A stretch of DNA of 64,000 nucleotides. It comes from Micromonospora tarapacensis (GTDB taxonomy: Bacteria; Actinomycetota; Actinomycetes; Mycobacteriales; Micromonosporaceae). The DNA lies in the NCBI RefSeq assembly GCF_019697375.1, contig NZ_JAHCDI010000003.1, positions 372,001 to 436,000 on the forward strand, written 5' to 3'. Positions 17,111 through 26,607 of the stretch are shown here, piece after piece. Position 1 is the first letter of the stretch. Each line of letters begins with the position of its first letter. The notes under the pieces were generated by a model. It was given only the letters and a program-made list of their open reading frames with translations, was not told the DNA's origin and made no database searches. The position numbers were made by a program, and so were the translations under genes.

Positions 17111-18114
17111 CGCGGGCCTCCCGTGCGCTTGCCGTTGTCCGGGCGGGCGCCGGCGCCGAGCCGCCGGATGATCAGTACGTTGATCGCCGCCACGATCGCG
17201 ATCAGGGCGAAGAGCAGCCAGGCGACCGCCGAGCCGTAGCCGAAGTTGTAGTACGGCGCGAAGGCGTTCTCGAACATGTACATGGTCATCGTCTGCGACT
17301 CACGCATGGGTCCGCCGCGGATCGCGTTGGTCCCGGAGTGGAACAACCGGGGCTCGGTGAACAGCTGGAGCCCGCCGATGGTGGAGATGATGACGCAGAA
17401 GATGATCGTCGGTTTGAGCAGCGGCACGGTGACGCTCCAGAACTGCCGCGCCCGGTTCGCGCCGTCGATCGCCGCGGCCTCGTAGAGGTCGCGCGGGATG
17501 GCCTGCATGGCGGCCAGGAAGATCAGCGCGTTGTAGCCGGTCCACCGCCAGTCGACCATCGCCGAAATGGCCACCCAGGAGGCGAAGCGGTCGGACTTCC
17601 ACCCGATCCCGTCGATGCCGACCAGGTCGAGCATCCAGTTGACCATGCCGAACTCGCGACCGAACAGCACACCGAAGACGATCGCCACGGCGGCTGTGGA
17701 GGTGACGTTGGGAACGAGCACCGCCATCCGCCATCCGGTGCGCAGTCGTAGCTGCCGGTTCAGCAGGTTCGCCAGCCAGAGCGCCAGGAGCAGCTGCGGC
17801 ACGGTGCTGATGACGAAGATGCCGAGGGTGTTGACCACCGAGTGCCAGAAGTCGCTGTCGGCCAGTAGTCGGGTGTAGTTGTCGGCGCCGACGAAGACGG
17901 GGTCGCTGCCGAGCAGGTCCCATTCGTGCAGGGAGACCCAGAAGGTGTACACCAGCGGCCACGCCCCGAAGATCGCGAAGATCACGAAGAAAGGGGCGAT
18001 GTAGAGGTACGGCGAGTACTTCGCGTCGATCCGGCTCAGCCGGCCGGCCCGGGACGGGCGGGTGTCACGCGACGCCGGTGTGGCCGGTGGTCGCGCGTCG
18101 AGGTGCAACGCCAT
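17107..18114 (-). CDS. Carbohydrate ABC transporter permease, MalF type
   Basis: I choose ATG 18114 (335 residues) because AAAGGAG lies just upstream; ATG 18135 would add seven residues. There is a first helix at [21 protein letters not shown], then the permease domain with an EAA loop ([27 protein letters not shown]). With its MalG-type neighbour it forms the membrane channel. The gene lies about 110 bases downstream of the binding-protein gene. Confidence 0.9.
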   Translation of the reverse strand: MALHLDARPPATPASRDTRPSRAGRLSRIDAKYSPYLYIAPFFVIFAIFGAWPLVYTFWVSLHEWDLLGSDPVFVGADNYTRLLADSDFWHSVVNTLGIFVISTVPQLLLALWLANLLNRQLRLRTGWRMAVLVPNVTSTAAVAIVFGVLFGREFGMVNWMLDLVGIDGIGWKSDRFASWVAISAMVDWRWTGYNALIFLAAMQAIPRDLYEAAAIDGANRARQFWSVTVPLLKPTIIFCVIISTIGGLQLFTEPRLFHSGTNAIRGGPMRESQTMTMYMFENAFAPYYNFGYGSAVAWLLFALIAIVAAINVLIIRRLGAGARPDNGKRTGGPR

Positions 18115-18227
18115 GACCCGTGGACTCCTTTCCATGCCCCCGCCCCGCGCCGATCCAGGGCAGGTTGCCGTCGCCGCTGACGCGGCGGAGCCTGGATCGG
18201 CGGCGGGGTCGGTGACCGTCGGGTCGG

Positions 18228-19532
18228 TTACTTGGCGGCGGCCTTCTTGGCGTTGTTGATCGCGTCCTGCCACCCCTGTTCGGGGTTGCGCTGGCCGAGT
18301 TCGACGGTGCGGACGGCGTTCTCCACCTCGGTGCGGACGGCCTGGTTCTTCGGTCCCATGTAGACCGGCTTCAGGGTCTTCGCGCCCGCACCGAAGATCT
18401 TGCCGACCGGCGCGCCGGAGAAGTACGGGTTGGTGGCCTCGGTGATGGTGGGATCGTCCAATGCCTGCGGCGAGGACGGCAGCGGACCCTTGGCCTTGAA
18501 GGCGCCGATGTGACCCTCGGGGCTGGTCAGGAACTTGGCCAGCTTGATCGCCTCTTCCTGGTGCTTGCTCTGCTGTGGCACGGCCAGGTGCGAGCCGCCC
18601 CAGTTTCCGCCGTCCCCCGGCACCCGGGCGATGTCCCACTTGCCGTTGGCCTCTGCCCCCGCGTTGCCCTCGATCACCCCGGTCATCCAGGCCGGGCAGG
18701 CGATGGTGGCGAACTTGGCCTGCTTGAAGGCCGAGACCCACTCCTCCGACCAGGAGCCGTACTTGCCGGAGAGGCCGGCGTCGATGATGTTCATCGTGGT
18801 GTCCCAGGCCTGCTTCACCGCGGGGTTGCTCTCCACCACGAGGTTGTCGCTGGTGTCGTAGTAGTGGTAGCCCTGCGCGTTGCCGGCGGTCTGCAGCACG
18901 ATGGTGTTGAAGGTGTTGGTGGCGGCGTCGAGGAACGCGGCGCCGGTGCCGGCCGCCTTGAACTTCTCGCCGGTGGCGATGTAGTCCTGCCACGTCGGCC
19001 AGAGCTTGGAGACCTCCTCACGGTCGGTGGGCAGGCCGGCCTTGGCGAACAGGTCACTGCGGTAGCACATCGCCATGCCGCCGACGTCGGTGCCGAGCCC
19101 GATCAGTTGCTGGCCGTCGGCGGTGAGCCCCTGGTTCCACTTCCACTCCAGGAAGTTGCCCTTGAGTTCGGCGGCGCCGTGGTCGAGCAGGTTGACGAAG
19201 TTGCCCGGGTTGGCCTTGTACTCGACCATCAGTCCCTCTTCGATGGCCACGACGTCGCCGGCGCCCTTGCCCGCGGCGAGCCACTGGGTCAGCTTCGGCG
19301 AGTACTCGTCGAGGTTGCCGCCGGTGCCCCGCTCGACGATCTTCACGTTCGGGTTGGCGTCCATGTACTCCTGGTACAGCTGTTCGTAGCCGAACTGCCC
19401 GAAGACGTCGACGGTAAGCGTAATCTTGCCGTCTCCGGCGTCCTCGCCGCCGCCGCAGCCGCTGGTGGCGAGCAGTGCGCCGGTGGCGGCCAGGGCGACC
19501 GCCGCGAGGCGGTGGCGCGGGAAAGTGCCCAT
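18228..19532 (-). CDS. Extracellular solute-binding lipoprotein of the sugar importer
   Basis: The start is ATG 19532, preceded by GAGAGGGG; 434 residues. The signal peptide ends in a lipobox (LLATSGC), giving a lipid-anchored Cys near residue 24. The rest is a family-1 solute-binding protein (ITLTVDVFGQFGYEQLYQEYMDANPNVKI, then ACPAWMTGVIEGNAGAEANGKWDIARVPG). It should capture the oligosaccharide outside the membrane and hand it to the two permeases. It is the first gene of the operon, and its promoter region holds two LacI-type operators. Confidence 0.9.
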   Translation of the reverse strand: MGTFPRHRLAAVALAATGALLATSGCGGGEDAGDGKITLTVDVFGQFGYEQLYQEYMDANPNVKIVERGTGGNLDEYSPKLTQWLAAGKGAGDVVAIEEGLMVEYKANPGNFVNLLDHGAAELKGNFLEWKWNQGLTADGQQLIGLGTDVGGMAMCYRSDLFAKAGLPTDREEVSKLWPTWQDYIATGEKFKAAGTGAAFLDAATNTFNTIVLQTAGNAQGYHYYDTSDNLVVESNPAVKQAWDTTMNIIDAGLSGKYGSWSEEWVSAFKQAKFATIACPAWMTGVIEGNAGAEANGKWDIARVPGDGGNWGGSHLAVPQQSKHQEEAIKLAKFLTSPEGHIGAFKAKGPLPSSPQALDDPTITEATNPYFSGAPVGKIFGAGAKTLKPVYMGPKNQAVRTEVENAVRTVELGQRNPEQGWQDAINNAKKAAAK

Positions 19533-19576
19533 TGTCTGATGACCCCTCTCAGGTCGGGTGGTGGTGGAGTATGTCT

Positions 19577-19588
19577 GAGAGCGCTCTC
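19577..19588. promoter_or_regulatory. LacI-family operator, proximal copy
   Basis: The perfect palindrome GAGAGCGCTCTC lies 45 bases upstream of the binding-protein start. It shares the central AGCGCT of CebR-like operators and is repeated upstream at 19622-19635. Confidence 0.75.
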
Positions 19589-19621
19589 CGGTAGCCTGCG
19601 GTCCGCCCCGGACCGGTGTCA

Positions 19622-19635
19622 AGAGAGCGCTCTCT
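19622..19635. promoter_or_regulatory. LacI-family operator, distal copy
   Basis: The perfect palindrome AGAGAGCGCTCTCT is centred 46 bp from the proximal copy, between four and five helical turns. The promoter of the sugar operon should lie around or between the two copies. Confidence 0.75.
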
Positions 19636-19734
19636 CGGTAGGGTCACAGAATGGCCACGAGCGGGCCTCTCGGCCACCGGGGCGCGCTCGTGGCCACGGG
19701 TCAGCGGCTGGACCGATGCCGGGCGGGCATGGGC

Positions 19735-20498
19735 TCAGCCGGTGCGGACCCCGTCGAGCAGGGTGCGGTCACCGGCCATGGTCAGGGTGTCGAAGCTGAC
19801 CCGCCCCCAGAGCGCCAGCAGCAGGTCGCTCGCCGTGCCGCTGACGTGCACCCGGGCGTGGTGGTCGTCGTGGTCGAGGATGGTGCCGGTGTCGAGCAGC
19901 GCCACCCCCTCGCCGCGCAGCCGCAGGAACCACTCCTGGTCGGCGTCGGTGGCGGACAGCCGGACCACCCGTGCCACGGGCCGGTCGCGATCCGCCGGCC
20001 GGCCGGCAGCCAGGTGTCCAGCACCTCGCTCACCCCGTCGGCCGCGAGCTTCGCCTCGATCGGCTCGCCGGCGGCGATGGCGAGCTGGGCGTCCCAGCGG
20101 TGCACCGCCGTCTCGTGGGCCATCCGGCGGGGCCAGAAGCCCGCCTTCTTCGGCTGCGGCGCCCAGTTCCACGCCGACGCCTCCGGGTCCAGGGTGTCGA
20201 AGAGCGCCATCAGCTCGTCGTACGCCTGCTGCCACTGCTGGACGGCGGTGACCCCCGGGGCGGGCTCGACCGGCCGCGACCGGCTCTGCGGCGGTGCCGT
20301 CTGCTCACCCGAGCCGGCGACGTCGCGGACCCACCGGTAGACGCCGGTGAGGTGCCGGGTCAGGTCGGTCACCGTCCAACCGGGGCAGGACAGCACGGGT
20401 GTCTCGGGTGGCGCCTCGGCCACCGCGGCGGCGAACGCCGGGCCCTCCGCCCGGAGCGCACCGATCCAGAAGTCCTTGCTGCCGTGCAATCTGCTCAT
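19735..20498 (-). CDS. Mycothiol-dependent maleylpyruvate-isomerase-family protein, one frameshift
   Basis: I take ATG 20498, with GGGAGG six bases upstream, over ATG 20504. The N-terminal part (FWIGALRAEGPAFAAAV, CPGWTVTDLTRHLTGVYRWV, then MAHETAVHRWDAQLA) is the DinB-like fold of the TIGR03083 family, including the His residues that place a metal. In the first frame the protein degenerates after TWLPAGRR. The frame one base away continues with RPADRDRPVARVVRLSATD and DADQEWFLRLRGEGVALLDTG up to the stop at 19735. One missing base in the CCGGCCGGCCGG run near 19992-20007 restores a protein of about 254 residues. Families of this type act on mycothiol-linked substrates; mshA lies 3 kb away. 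Confidence 0.75.
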
Positions 20499-20555
20499 CG
20501 CCATCCTCCCGGGGGTGACCGGGCCACCAGTGGGCGCCGCGGCTACCCCTCAGCC

Positions 20556-20561
20556 TAGGGT
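20556..20561 (+). promoter_or_regulatory. -10 element of a leaderless murB transcript
   Basis: TAGGGT ends 7 bases before the GTG start, the spacing at which transcription would begin at the start codon itself. The same arrangement recurs at many genes in this window. Confidence 0.55.
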
Positions 20562-20568
20562 GAAAGGC

Positions 20569-21651
20569 GTGTCTGACGTCTACGCCCAGCCGACAGCCGC
20601 CGCGCAACCCGCCACCACCGGCGATCTGGGGCAATACACCACATTGCGCCTCGGTGGGCAGGCCGGCCGGCTCGTCACCGCCACCAGCGCCGAGGAGATC
20701 ACCGCCCGGGTTCGCGAGGCGGGGAAGGAGATCCTCCTGCTCGCCGGCGGCAGCAACGTGGTCATCGGCGACGTCGGCTTCCCCGGCACCGTGGTGCTCG
20801 TCCGCTCCCGCGGCGTGCGGGTGCTCGCCGAGGACGGGCAGACCGTGACGGTACGTGTCGAGGCCGGCGAGCCCTGGGACGACCTGGTCGCCGCGACCGT
20901 GCGCAACGGCTGGTCGGGGCTGGAGTGCCTCTCCGGCATCCCGGGCTCGACCGGGGCCACCCCGATCCAGAACGTCGGTGCCTACGGCCAGGAGGTCGCC
21001 GAGACCATCACGGAGGTGCAGGTCTACGACCGGGTGGCCGGGGCCCTCGATCGGGTCGCCGCCACGGACTGCGGATTCGCCTACCGGTCGAGCGTCTTCA
21101 GGCGCAGTGAGCGCTGGGTGGTGCTCTCGGTGGACTTCCGGTTGGCCCGCTCGCCGCTGTCCGGGCCGGTGCGCTACGCGGAACTGGCCCGGGCGCTCGG
21201 CGTCGGAGTCGGTGACCGGGTGCCGCTGGCGCAGGCGCGGAGCACGGTGCTGCGACTGCGGGCGGGCAAGGGCATGGTGCTGGACGCGGCCGACCCGGAC
21301 ACCCGCTCGGTCGGGTCCTTCTTCACCAACCCCGTGCTCGACGGCGCGGCGTACGAACTGCTGCGGCGCCGGGCCGCCGACATCGGTGAGCCACCGGCGT
21401 GGCCGGGTGCCGCGGACGTCGTCAAGATCAGCGCGGCCTGGCTTATCGACAAGGCCGGCTTCGGCAAGGGGTATCCGGGCCCAGAGGGGGTGGCCATCTC
21501 CAGCAAGCACACCCTCGCCCTGACCAACCCCACCGGCACGGCCAGCACCCAGGCCCTGATCACGCTCGCTCGCGAGATCCGAGACGGCGTACACGCCCGT
21601 TTCGGCGTCACGCTCCACCCCGAACCCGTCCTCGTCAACTGCACCCTCTGA
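20569..21651 (+). CDS. murB: UDP-N-acetylmuramate dehydrogenase
   Basis: The protein has 360 residues from GTG 20569. It reduces enolpyruvyl-UDP-GlcNAc to UDP-MurNAc with NADPH in the cytoplasm, for peptidoglycan synthesis. The FAD-binding half shows TTLRLGG and LLLAGGSNVVIGD; SGIPGSTGATPIQNVGAYGQE is the diphosphate-binding signature. The C-terminal domain has SVGSFFTNPV, where the active-site Ser lies, and KISAAWLIDKAGFGKG. Start and promoter support each other (TAGGGT 7 bases upstream). It is the left end of the block conserved with mycobacteria (murB to hemB). Confidence 0.95.
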   Translation: MSDVYAQPTAAAQPATTGDLGQYTTLRLGGQAGRLVTATSAEEITARVREAGKEILLLAGGSNVVIGDVGFPGTVVLVRSRGVRVLAEDGQTVTVRVEAGEPWDDLVAATVRNGWSGLECLSGIPGSTGATPIQNVGAYGQEVAETITEVQVYDRVAGALDRVAATDCGFAYRSSVFRRSERWVVLSVDFRLARSPLSGPVRYAELARALGVGVGDRVPLAQARSTVLRLRAGKGMVLDAADPDTRSVGSFFTNPVLDGAAYELLRRRAADIGEPPAWPGAADVVKISAAWLIDKAGFGKGYPGPEGVAISSKHTLALTNPTGTASTQALITLAREIRDGVHARFGVTLHPEPVLVNCTL

Positions 21652-21706
21652 CGCCCGCCGCCGCACCAGGTCGGCCGCTCGCTCCCGTCAGGCGAAAACC
21701 TCTTGA

Positions 21707-22519
21707 TCAACGACGGTTGGGTGAGGTGGGTGCGACGGTGGGCCAGGGGACGGTGAGTTCGCCGAGGCGCCAGCGGCGCGGACGGTCGAGGATCGGCCAA
21801 CCCCGCGCGCGGACGGCCGACACGGTGTGCAGCCAGCGCTGGCGGGGGCCGAAGGCGGCGTAGCCGGCGGCGGCGCGCCAGGCGTCGTCCAGCGCCCCGA
21901 TCAGGTCGTGGATCCGTTCACCCGGGACGTTGCGGTGGATCAGCGCCTTGGGCAGCCGCTCGGCCAGTTCGGCGGGGCCGTCGAGGGTGGCCAGCCGGGC
22001 GGCCAGGGTCAGCGAGCGCGGCCCCTCGGCGTCGAGCAGCACCCAGCCGCCCAGGCGGCCCAACTCGTCGCAGGTGCCCTCCACCAGCAGCCCGCCCGGC
22101 GCCAGTCCGGCGGTGACCGTGGCCCAGGCGCCGGCCACCTCGCTCTCGTCGTACTGCCGCAGCACGTTGAACGCCCTGACCAGGATGGGGCGCAGGCCGG
22201 CCAGTTCGAAGCCGCCCCGGGCGAAGGTGAGGCCGGGTGGGTCGGCGGCGGGCCGGGCGTCGGCGACGCGTACCGGATCGATCTCCAGCCCGACCACCCG
22301 CACGTCGGCGCGGACCCCGGCGGCGAGCCGGGCGCGCAGCTCGACCGCGGTCACCGGGGTCGCTCCGTAGCCGAGGTCGACCACCAGCGGGTCGGGTGCG
22401 GCCCGCAGCGCGCCGGCGCAGGTCTCCACGATCCAGTTGTCCACCCGGCGCAACCGGTTGGGATTGGTGGTCCCCCGGGTCACTTCCCCCAGCGGTCGGG
22501 ACGCCCGCGTCGCCATCAT
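21707..22519 (-). CDS. Class I SAM-dependent methyltransferase-like protein
   Basis: The protein has 270 residues from ATG 22519; a second ATG follows directly. LVVDLGYGATPVTAVELRARL resembles the SAM-binding motif I, with VRVVGLEIDPVRVADA as motif II and LAPGGLLVEGTCDELGRLGGW as a later strand. The substrate is unknown. The gene follows the short-chain dehydrogenase gene with a 12-base gap and is probably cotranscribed with it. It converges on murB with a 55-base gap that shows no strong hairpin. Confidence 0.75.
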   Translation of the reverse strand: MMATRASRPLGEVTRGTTNPNRLRRVDNWIVETCAGALRAAPDPLVVDLGYGATPVTAVELRARLAAGVRADVRVVGLEIDPVRVADARPAADPPGLTFARGGFELAGLRPILVRAFNVLRQYDESEVAGAWATVTAGLAPGGLLVEGTCDELGRLGGWVLLDAEGPRSLTLAARLATLDGPAELAERLPKALIHRNVPGERIHDLIGALDDAWRAAAGYAAFGPRQRWLHTVSAVRARGWPILDRPRRWRLGELTVPWPTVAPTSPNRR

Positions 22520-22531
22520 GGAATCCCCGGC

Positions 22532-23296
22532 TCAGCTCGCCCGGTGCACCTTGTGCTGGGCGGCCTGGGCCAGCGGGCGGACGACCAGCCGGTCCACGTT
22601 GACGTGTTGCGGTCGGGTGGCGCACCAGGCGATGCAGTCGGCGACGTCCTCGGCGACCAGAGGCTCGGCCACCCCGGCGTAGACGGCCTCCGCCCGGTCG
22701 GCGTCACCGCGGTAGCGGAGCAGCGAGAACTCGTCGGTCCGCACCATGCCCGGGTCGATCTCGATCACCCGGACCGGCCGGCCGCACAGCTCCAGCCGCA
22801 GCGTGCCGGCGATCGCGGTCTGCGCGTGCTTGGCCGCGGCGTAGCCGCCTCCGCCCTCGTAGACGGTGAAGCCCGCGGTCGACGAGACGACGACTACCGT
22901 GCCGGCGCCGGAGGCTTCCAGCGCCGGCAGCAGCGACTGGGTGACCCGCAACGTGCCGAGCACGTTCACGTCGTACATCCACTGCCAGTCGCCGACCGCG
23001 CCGGACTCCACCGGATCCATCCCACGTGCCCCGCCCGCGTTGTTGACCAGCAGGGTCACCGGTCCGGGGGCCTGCTGCGCGGCCCGCGCGAGCCCGGCAA
23101 CCGACTCGTCGGAGGTGACGTCGCAGGCCACCGCGGTGGCCGCGCCTCCGGCCTCGGTGATCTGGGCGACCAGGTCGGCCAACCGATCGGTACGCCGCGC
23201 CGCGGCCAGGACGTGGAAACCCTCGCGGGCGAGCCGTCGGGCGGTGGCGGCGCCGATCCCGCTGGAGGCTCCGGTGACGATGGCAACGCGACTCAT
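22532..23296 (-). CDS. Short-chain dehydrogenase/reductase
   Basis: The protein has 254 residues from ATG 23296. The cofactor motif VTGASSGIGAATARRLA, the NNAGG motif, the catalytic Ser in VVSSTAG and the YAAAK pair (YxxxK) are intact. Classical SDRs oxidise or reduce alcohols and ketones with NAD(P)(H); the Arg-rich region after the glycine motif suggests NADP. The substrate is unknown. It is transcribed divergently from mshA, with a 106-base shared upstream region. Confidence 0.88.
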   Translation of the reverse strand: MSRVAIVTGASSGIGAATARRLAREGFHVLAAARRTDRLADLVAQITEAGGAATAVACDVTSDESVAGLARAAQQAPGPVTLLVNNAGGARGMDPVESGAVGDWQWMYDVNVLGTLRVTQSLLPALEASGAGTVVVVSSTAGFTVYEGGGGYAAAKHAQTAIAGTLRLELCGRPVRVIEIDPGMVRTDEFSLLRYRGDADRAEAVYAGVAEPLVAEDVADCIAWCATRPQHVNVDRLVVRPLAQAAQHKVHRAS

Positions 23297-23402
23297 CCGG
23301 CCATTCTCACCCCCCGGCCGCGGTCGCCGGACAGCGCCGTCGCCATGAGGTCGGTCACGCCGGGGGCCCTGGCCGACGTATTTCCGACTGCCGATCGGGA
23401 AG

Positions 23403-24830
23403 ATGGCATCCGGCGTGGAGGTTGACGCAGGAGCGCCGGTCGTGCGGACGGCATCAACCGTGGTCGAGGGAGCGGACGTGGTGGAAGAGCACACCGGTGT
23501 CGGTCGTCAGCGAGGTGCCCTCCCGTGGCCGCGGCCACGGCGGATCGCGACGCTCTCGGTGCACACCTCACCGCTGCACCAGCCGGGCACCGGCGACGCG
23601 GGCGGGATGAACGTCTACATCCTTGAGGTCTCCCGGCGGCTCGCCGAGGCCAACGTCGAGGTCGAGATCTTCACCCGGGCCACCTCGGGCGACCTGCCAC
23701 CGGTGGTGGAGGTGGCCCCCGGGGTGCACGTCCGGCACGTGATGGCCGGCCCGCTGGAGGGGCTGACCAAGGAGGAACTGCCCGGCCAACTCTGCGCGTT
23801 CACCGCCGGCGTGCTGCGCGCCGAGGCGGCCCGCCCGCCGGGCCACTACGACCTGATCCATTCCCACTACTGGCTCTCCGGCCAGGTCGGCTGGCTGGCG
23901 AAGGACCGTTGGGGGGTGCCGCTGGTGCACAGCGCGCACACCCTGGCCAAGGTCAAGAACGCGCAGCTGGCCATCGGCGACCGCCCGGAACCCAAGGCGC
24001 GGCTGATCGGCGAGGAGCAGGTGGTCGCGGAGGCGGACCGGCTGGTCGCGAACACCCGGGTCGAGGCGCGGGACCTGATCGGCCGGTACGACGCCGATCC
24101 GACCCGGGTGGCGGTGGTCGAGCCGGGGGTGAACCTGGACCGGTTCCGGCCGGCTACCGGCGACCGGGACGCCGCCGCTGTCGACGCCCGCGCGCGGCTG
24201 GGCCTGCCGACCCGCGGTCACCTGGTGGCCTTCGTCGGGCGGATCCAGCCGCTGAAGGCTCCGGACGTGCTGATCCGCGCGGTCGCCGCGCTGCGCGAGC
24301 GGGATCCGGCACTGGCCCGTGACGTCGCCGTGGTCATCTGCGGCGGCCCCAGCGGCAGCGGGCTGGACCGGCCCACCGCCCTGATCGAGCTGGCCGCCTC
24401 GCTCGGCGTGGCCGACCGGGTGCACTTCCTGCCGCCGCGCACCGGCGCGGACCTGACCCTGCTGTACCGCGCGGCCGACCTGGTCGCGGTGCCGTCGTAC
24501 AACGAATCCTTCGGCCTGGTCGCGCTGGAGGCCCAGGCGTGCGGTACGCCCGTGGTGGCCGCTGCCGTCGGTGGCCTGGTCACCGCGGTGCGGGATCAGG
24601 TCAGCGGGGTGCTGGTGCGCGGTCACGACCCGGCCGACTGGGCGGGCACGCTCGGCCGCCTGCTGCCCGACCGAGGGCGCCGGGCCGAGTTGTCCGTCGG
24701 TGCGGCCCGGCACGCCCGCAACTTCTCCTGGCACCGTACGGCCGCCGGCCTGCTGACGGTCTACGGGGAGACGATCGCCGCGCACCGGGCCCGCCTCACC
24801 GCCGAGCTTGCCGGCTCCTGCTCCTGGTGA
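23403..24830 (+). CDS. mshA: D-inositol-3-phosphate glycosyltransferase (mycothiol synthesis, step 1)
   Basis: The protein has 475 residues. MshA joins GlcNAc from UDP-GlcNAc to inositol 1-phosphate, the first committed step to mycothiol, the main low-molecular-weight thiol of actinobacteria. The N-terminal Rossmann half has [22 protein letters not shown]. The C-terminal half has [15 protein letters not shown] for the donor and the GT4 motif [24 protein letters not shown] 23403 gives the usual family length; several in-frame GTGs downstream are possible. The ybjN gene follows, as in mycobacteria. Confidence 0.93.
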   Translation: MASGVEVDAGAPVVRTASTVVEGADVVEEHTGVGRQRGALPWPRPRRIATLSVHTSPLHQPGTGDAGGMNVYILEVSRRLAEANVEVEIFTRATSGDLPPVVEVAPGVHVRHVMAGPLEGLTKEELPGQLCAFTAGVLRAEAARPPGHYDLIHSHYWLSGQVGWLAKDRWGVPLVHSAHTLAKVKNAQLAIGDRPEPKARLIGEEQVVAEADRLVANTRVEARDLIGRYDADPTRVAVVEPGVNLDRFRPATGDRDAAAVDARARLGLPTRGHLVAFVGRIQPLKAPDVLIRAVAALRERDPALARDVAVVICGGPSGSGLDRPTALIELAASLGVADRVHFLPPRTGADLTLLYRAADLVAVPSYNESFGLVALEAQACGTPVVAAAVGGLVTAVRDQVSGVLVRGHDPADWAGTLGRLLPDRGRRAELSVGAARHARNFSWHRTAAGLLTVYGETIAAHRARLTAELAGSCSW

Positions 24831-24868
24831 CCGCGCCGCCCGGCGGCGACCGTCGTAAGGTTGGTGCG

Positions 24869-25399
24869 ATGAGTGATCTCGGGGTCCTGATCGAGTCCGT
24901 CTGCGCGGAGCGGGAGCTCACCTGCGAGCCCACCGGCCCGGCGTCGTACGCGGTGACCCTGCCCGGGACGCACAAGCTGAAGACGGTCTGCAACCTGATC
25001 GTCGGCGAGCACGCCCTGAGGATCGAGGCGTTCGTGATGCGCCAGCCGGACGAGCACCGTGAGGAGCTCTGGGCCTGGCTGTTGCGGCGCAACGCGAAGA
25101 TGTACGCGGTGTCGTTCTCCATCGACGCGGTCGGTGACGTCTACCTGACCGGCCGGGTCAATCCCGCCGGTGTCGACGCCGACGAGCTGGATCGGCTGCT
25201 CGGCGCGGTGCTGACCTACGCCGACGAGTCGTTCGACACGATGCTGGAGATCGGCTTCGGCAGCTCGATCCGGCGCGAGTGGGAGTGGCGGGTCAAGCGG
25301 GGCGAGTCCACGGCCAACCTCGCGGCCTTCGCGCACCTGTTCGAACCGTCGCGGGGCCGGACGGCTTCGCCGGCCGACGGAGGTTCGGAGCGCTCCTGA
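24869..25399 (+). CDS. YbjN-domain protein
   Basis: The protein has 176 residues from ATG 24869. TAAGGT ends 7 bases upstream, so the message is probably leaderless. The YbjN domain (about residues 5-135) has the type III secretion chaperone-like fold: YAVTLPGTHKLKTVCNLIVGEHALRIEAFV, then LLRRNAKMYAVSFSIDAVGDVYLTGRV. The molecular role is not settled. The gene next to mshA in Mycobacterium tuberculosis (Rv0487) has the same type and position, so a conserved link is likely. Confidence 0.85.
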   Translation: MSDLGVLIESVCAERELTCEPTGPASYAVTLPGTHKLKTVCNLIVGEHALRIEAFVMRQPDEHREELWAWLLRRNAKMYAVSFSIDAVGDVYLTGRVNPAGVDADELDRLLGAVLTYADESFDTMLEIGFGSSIRREWEWRVKRGESTANLAAFAHLFEPSRGRTASPADGGSERS

Positions 25400-25474
25400 C
25401 GGGTAAGCCGCACCGCGCGGTGCGGCGCTGGGACCCGCCGCACCGAGACACGAGTGTGAGGAGCGTGAGCGTCC

Positions 25475-26226
25475 ATGGCTCAGCGAAACAGCTCGGGTCG
25501 CGGCGGGACCGCGACCAGGACCAAGCGGCAGAGCGGCAACCAGACCCCGAACACTCCGCGGATCTCCGAGTCGGAGATCTCCCGGATGCGGGTGGACGAC
25601 ATCCGCGGGCAGCTGCGCCGGTACGGCGTCTCCGGCATTTCCGCCCTGCGCAAGCCGGAACTGGTGAAGACGCTGGCGAAGACGCTCCGGTCGGGCGGCG
25701 CGGGACGCCGGAGCAGTGGACCGGCCGGACGTGCCGGCGCCACGAAGACAACCGCGGCGAGGAAGGCCGCCCCGCGTAAGGCGGCGCCGGCCACCAGGAG
25801 CACGGGGGCCCGAAAGTCCGCCGCGTCGGCCACGGGGCGCGCAAGGCACCGGGCCGGGCCGCCACCGGCCGGGCGACCTCGCGGTCGGTCCGGTCGTCGC
25901 AGGTCATCTCGTCGCCCGAGGACCGACCCGAGCGTCCGGGCCGCAGCCTGGTCACCACCAACCACGATGTCATCCGGCGTTGGGCCCGGGCGCGGGGGGC
26001 CAGGCCGGCGACGATCAGTGGCACCGAGCGGGAGGGCCGGGCCGGCGTGCTGACCTTCAACATTCCGGGTTACCGGGAGAGCAGCCGGGTACGCGAGATC
26101 ACCTGGGACGAGTGGTTCCACACCTTCGACCTGCGCCGACTGAACCTGATCTACCAGGAGCAGATGCGCGACGGCCGGCAGAGCAACTTCTTCCGGACCG
26201 AATCACCCGATCGTGAGGACGGTTGA
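25475..26226 (+). CDS. SAP/Rho-N-like domain protein, one frameshift
   Basis: ATG 25475 follows GAGGAG. An N-terminal basic tail leads to a SAP-like helix-extended-helix (ISESEISRMRVDDIRGQLRRYGVSGISALRKPELVKTLAKTL, about residues 30-70), then a Lys/Ala/Arg-rich histone-like stretch (KAAPRKAAPATRSTGARKSA). This frame ends in unrelated sequence at 26053. The frame one base back continues with LVTTNHDVIRRWARARGARP, FNIPGYRESSRVREITWDEWF and DLRRLNLIYQEQ to the stop at 26224-26226. One missing base in ACGGGGCGC near 25836-25842 restores about 250 residues. The protein is probably nucleic-acid-binding; function unknown. Confidence 0.7.
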
Positions 26227-26336
26227 GACGTTTGCGGGAATGCCGATCGGGTACCCGCTGTTCGCCATGAACGAGGGCCCGAAGTGCCGTCGGGGGCCGG
26301 AGGCGGTCGCTGCGACGGGCGAGACACCCGACCAGG

Positions 26337-26366
26337 TTGAATCGGGACGACGGGCCGAACTAACTT
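26337..26366 (+). promoter_or_regulatory. Candidate promoter in the intergenic region
   Basis: TTGAAT (26337-26342), 18 bases, TAACTT (26361-26366), in an AT-rich patch that stands out from its surroundings. No plus-strand gene follows before the hairpin at 26554. Confidence 0.4.
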
Positions 26367-26372
26367 TATTGA

Positions 26373-26595
26373 ACCGCGCCACGCTCGGAACCGTTCGGGG
26401 GAGCGGCGGATCGATCAGATCTGTGCACCGGGTGGGGCGTCGGGGGACGGGTGGACCGACACCGTTGGGGGACGGTGGCCCACCTGTTTGACCGGCGGCG
26501 CGAGCGGGCGTCGCTTACGGGGGTGAGTGTCGCCCGCCGCCGCCGGTCGTACGACGCGATGTGCCCGGCACGGGTTCGTGCCGGGCACATCGCGT
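26373..26595 (+). ncRNA. Candidate small RNA between promoter-like sequence and strong hairpin
   Basis: About 220 bases lie between the candidate promoter at 26337-26366 and the 19-bp terminator-like hairpin at 26554-26595, with no convincing ORF. An inner 11-bp inverted repeat pairs 26490-26500 with 26538-26548, and GGGGGACGG occurs twice. This is inferred from signals only. The alternative is simple leader or trailer DNA of the flanking genes. Confidence 0.25.
26554..26595. terminator. 19-bp perfect hairpin with a 4-base loop
   Basis: ACGCGATGTGCCCGGCACG (26554-26572), loop GGTT and its exact complement (26577-26595) form a very stable stem. It ends 12 bases before the stop of the minus-strand MFS gene and lies 3' of the plus-strand SAP gene, so it probably ends transcription from both sides. 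Confidence 0.8.
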
Positions 26596-26607
26596 GATGC
26601 CCGCCGT

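Noticed and set aside
26213..26491. 92-residue plus-strand ORF after the SAP-domain gene
   Set aside because: No ribosome binding site, no recognisable domain, and its start lies inside the end of the SAP gene.
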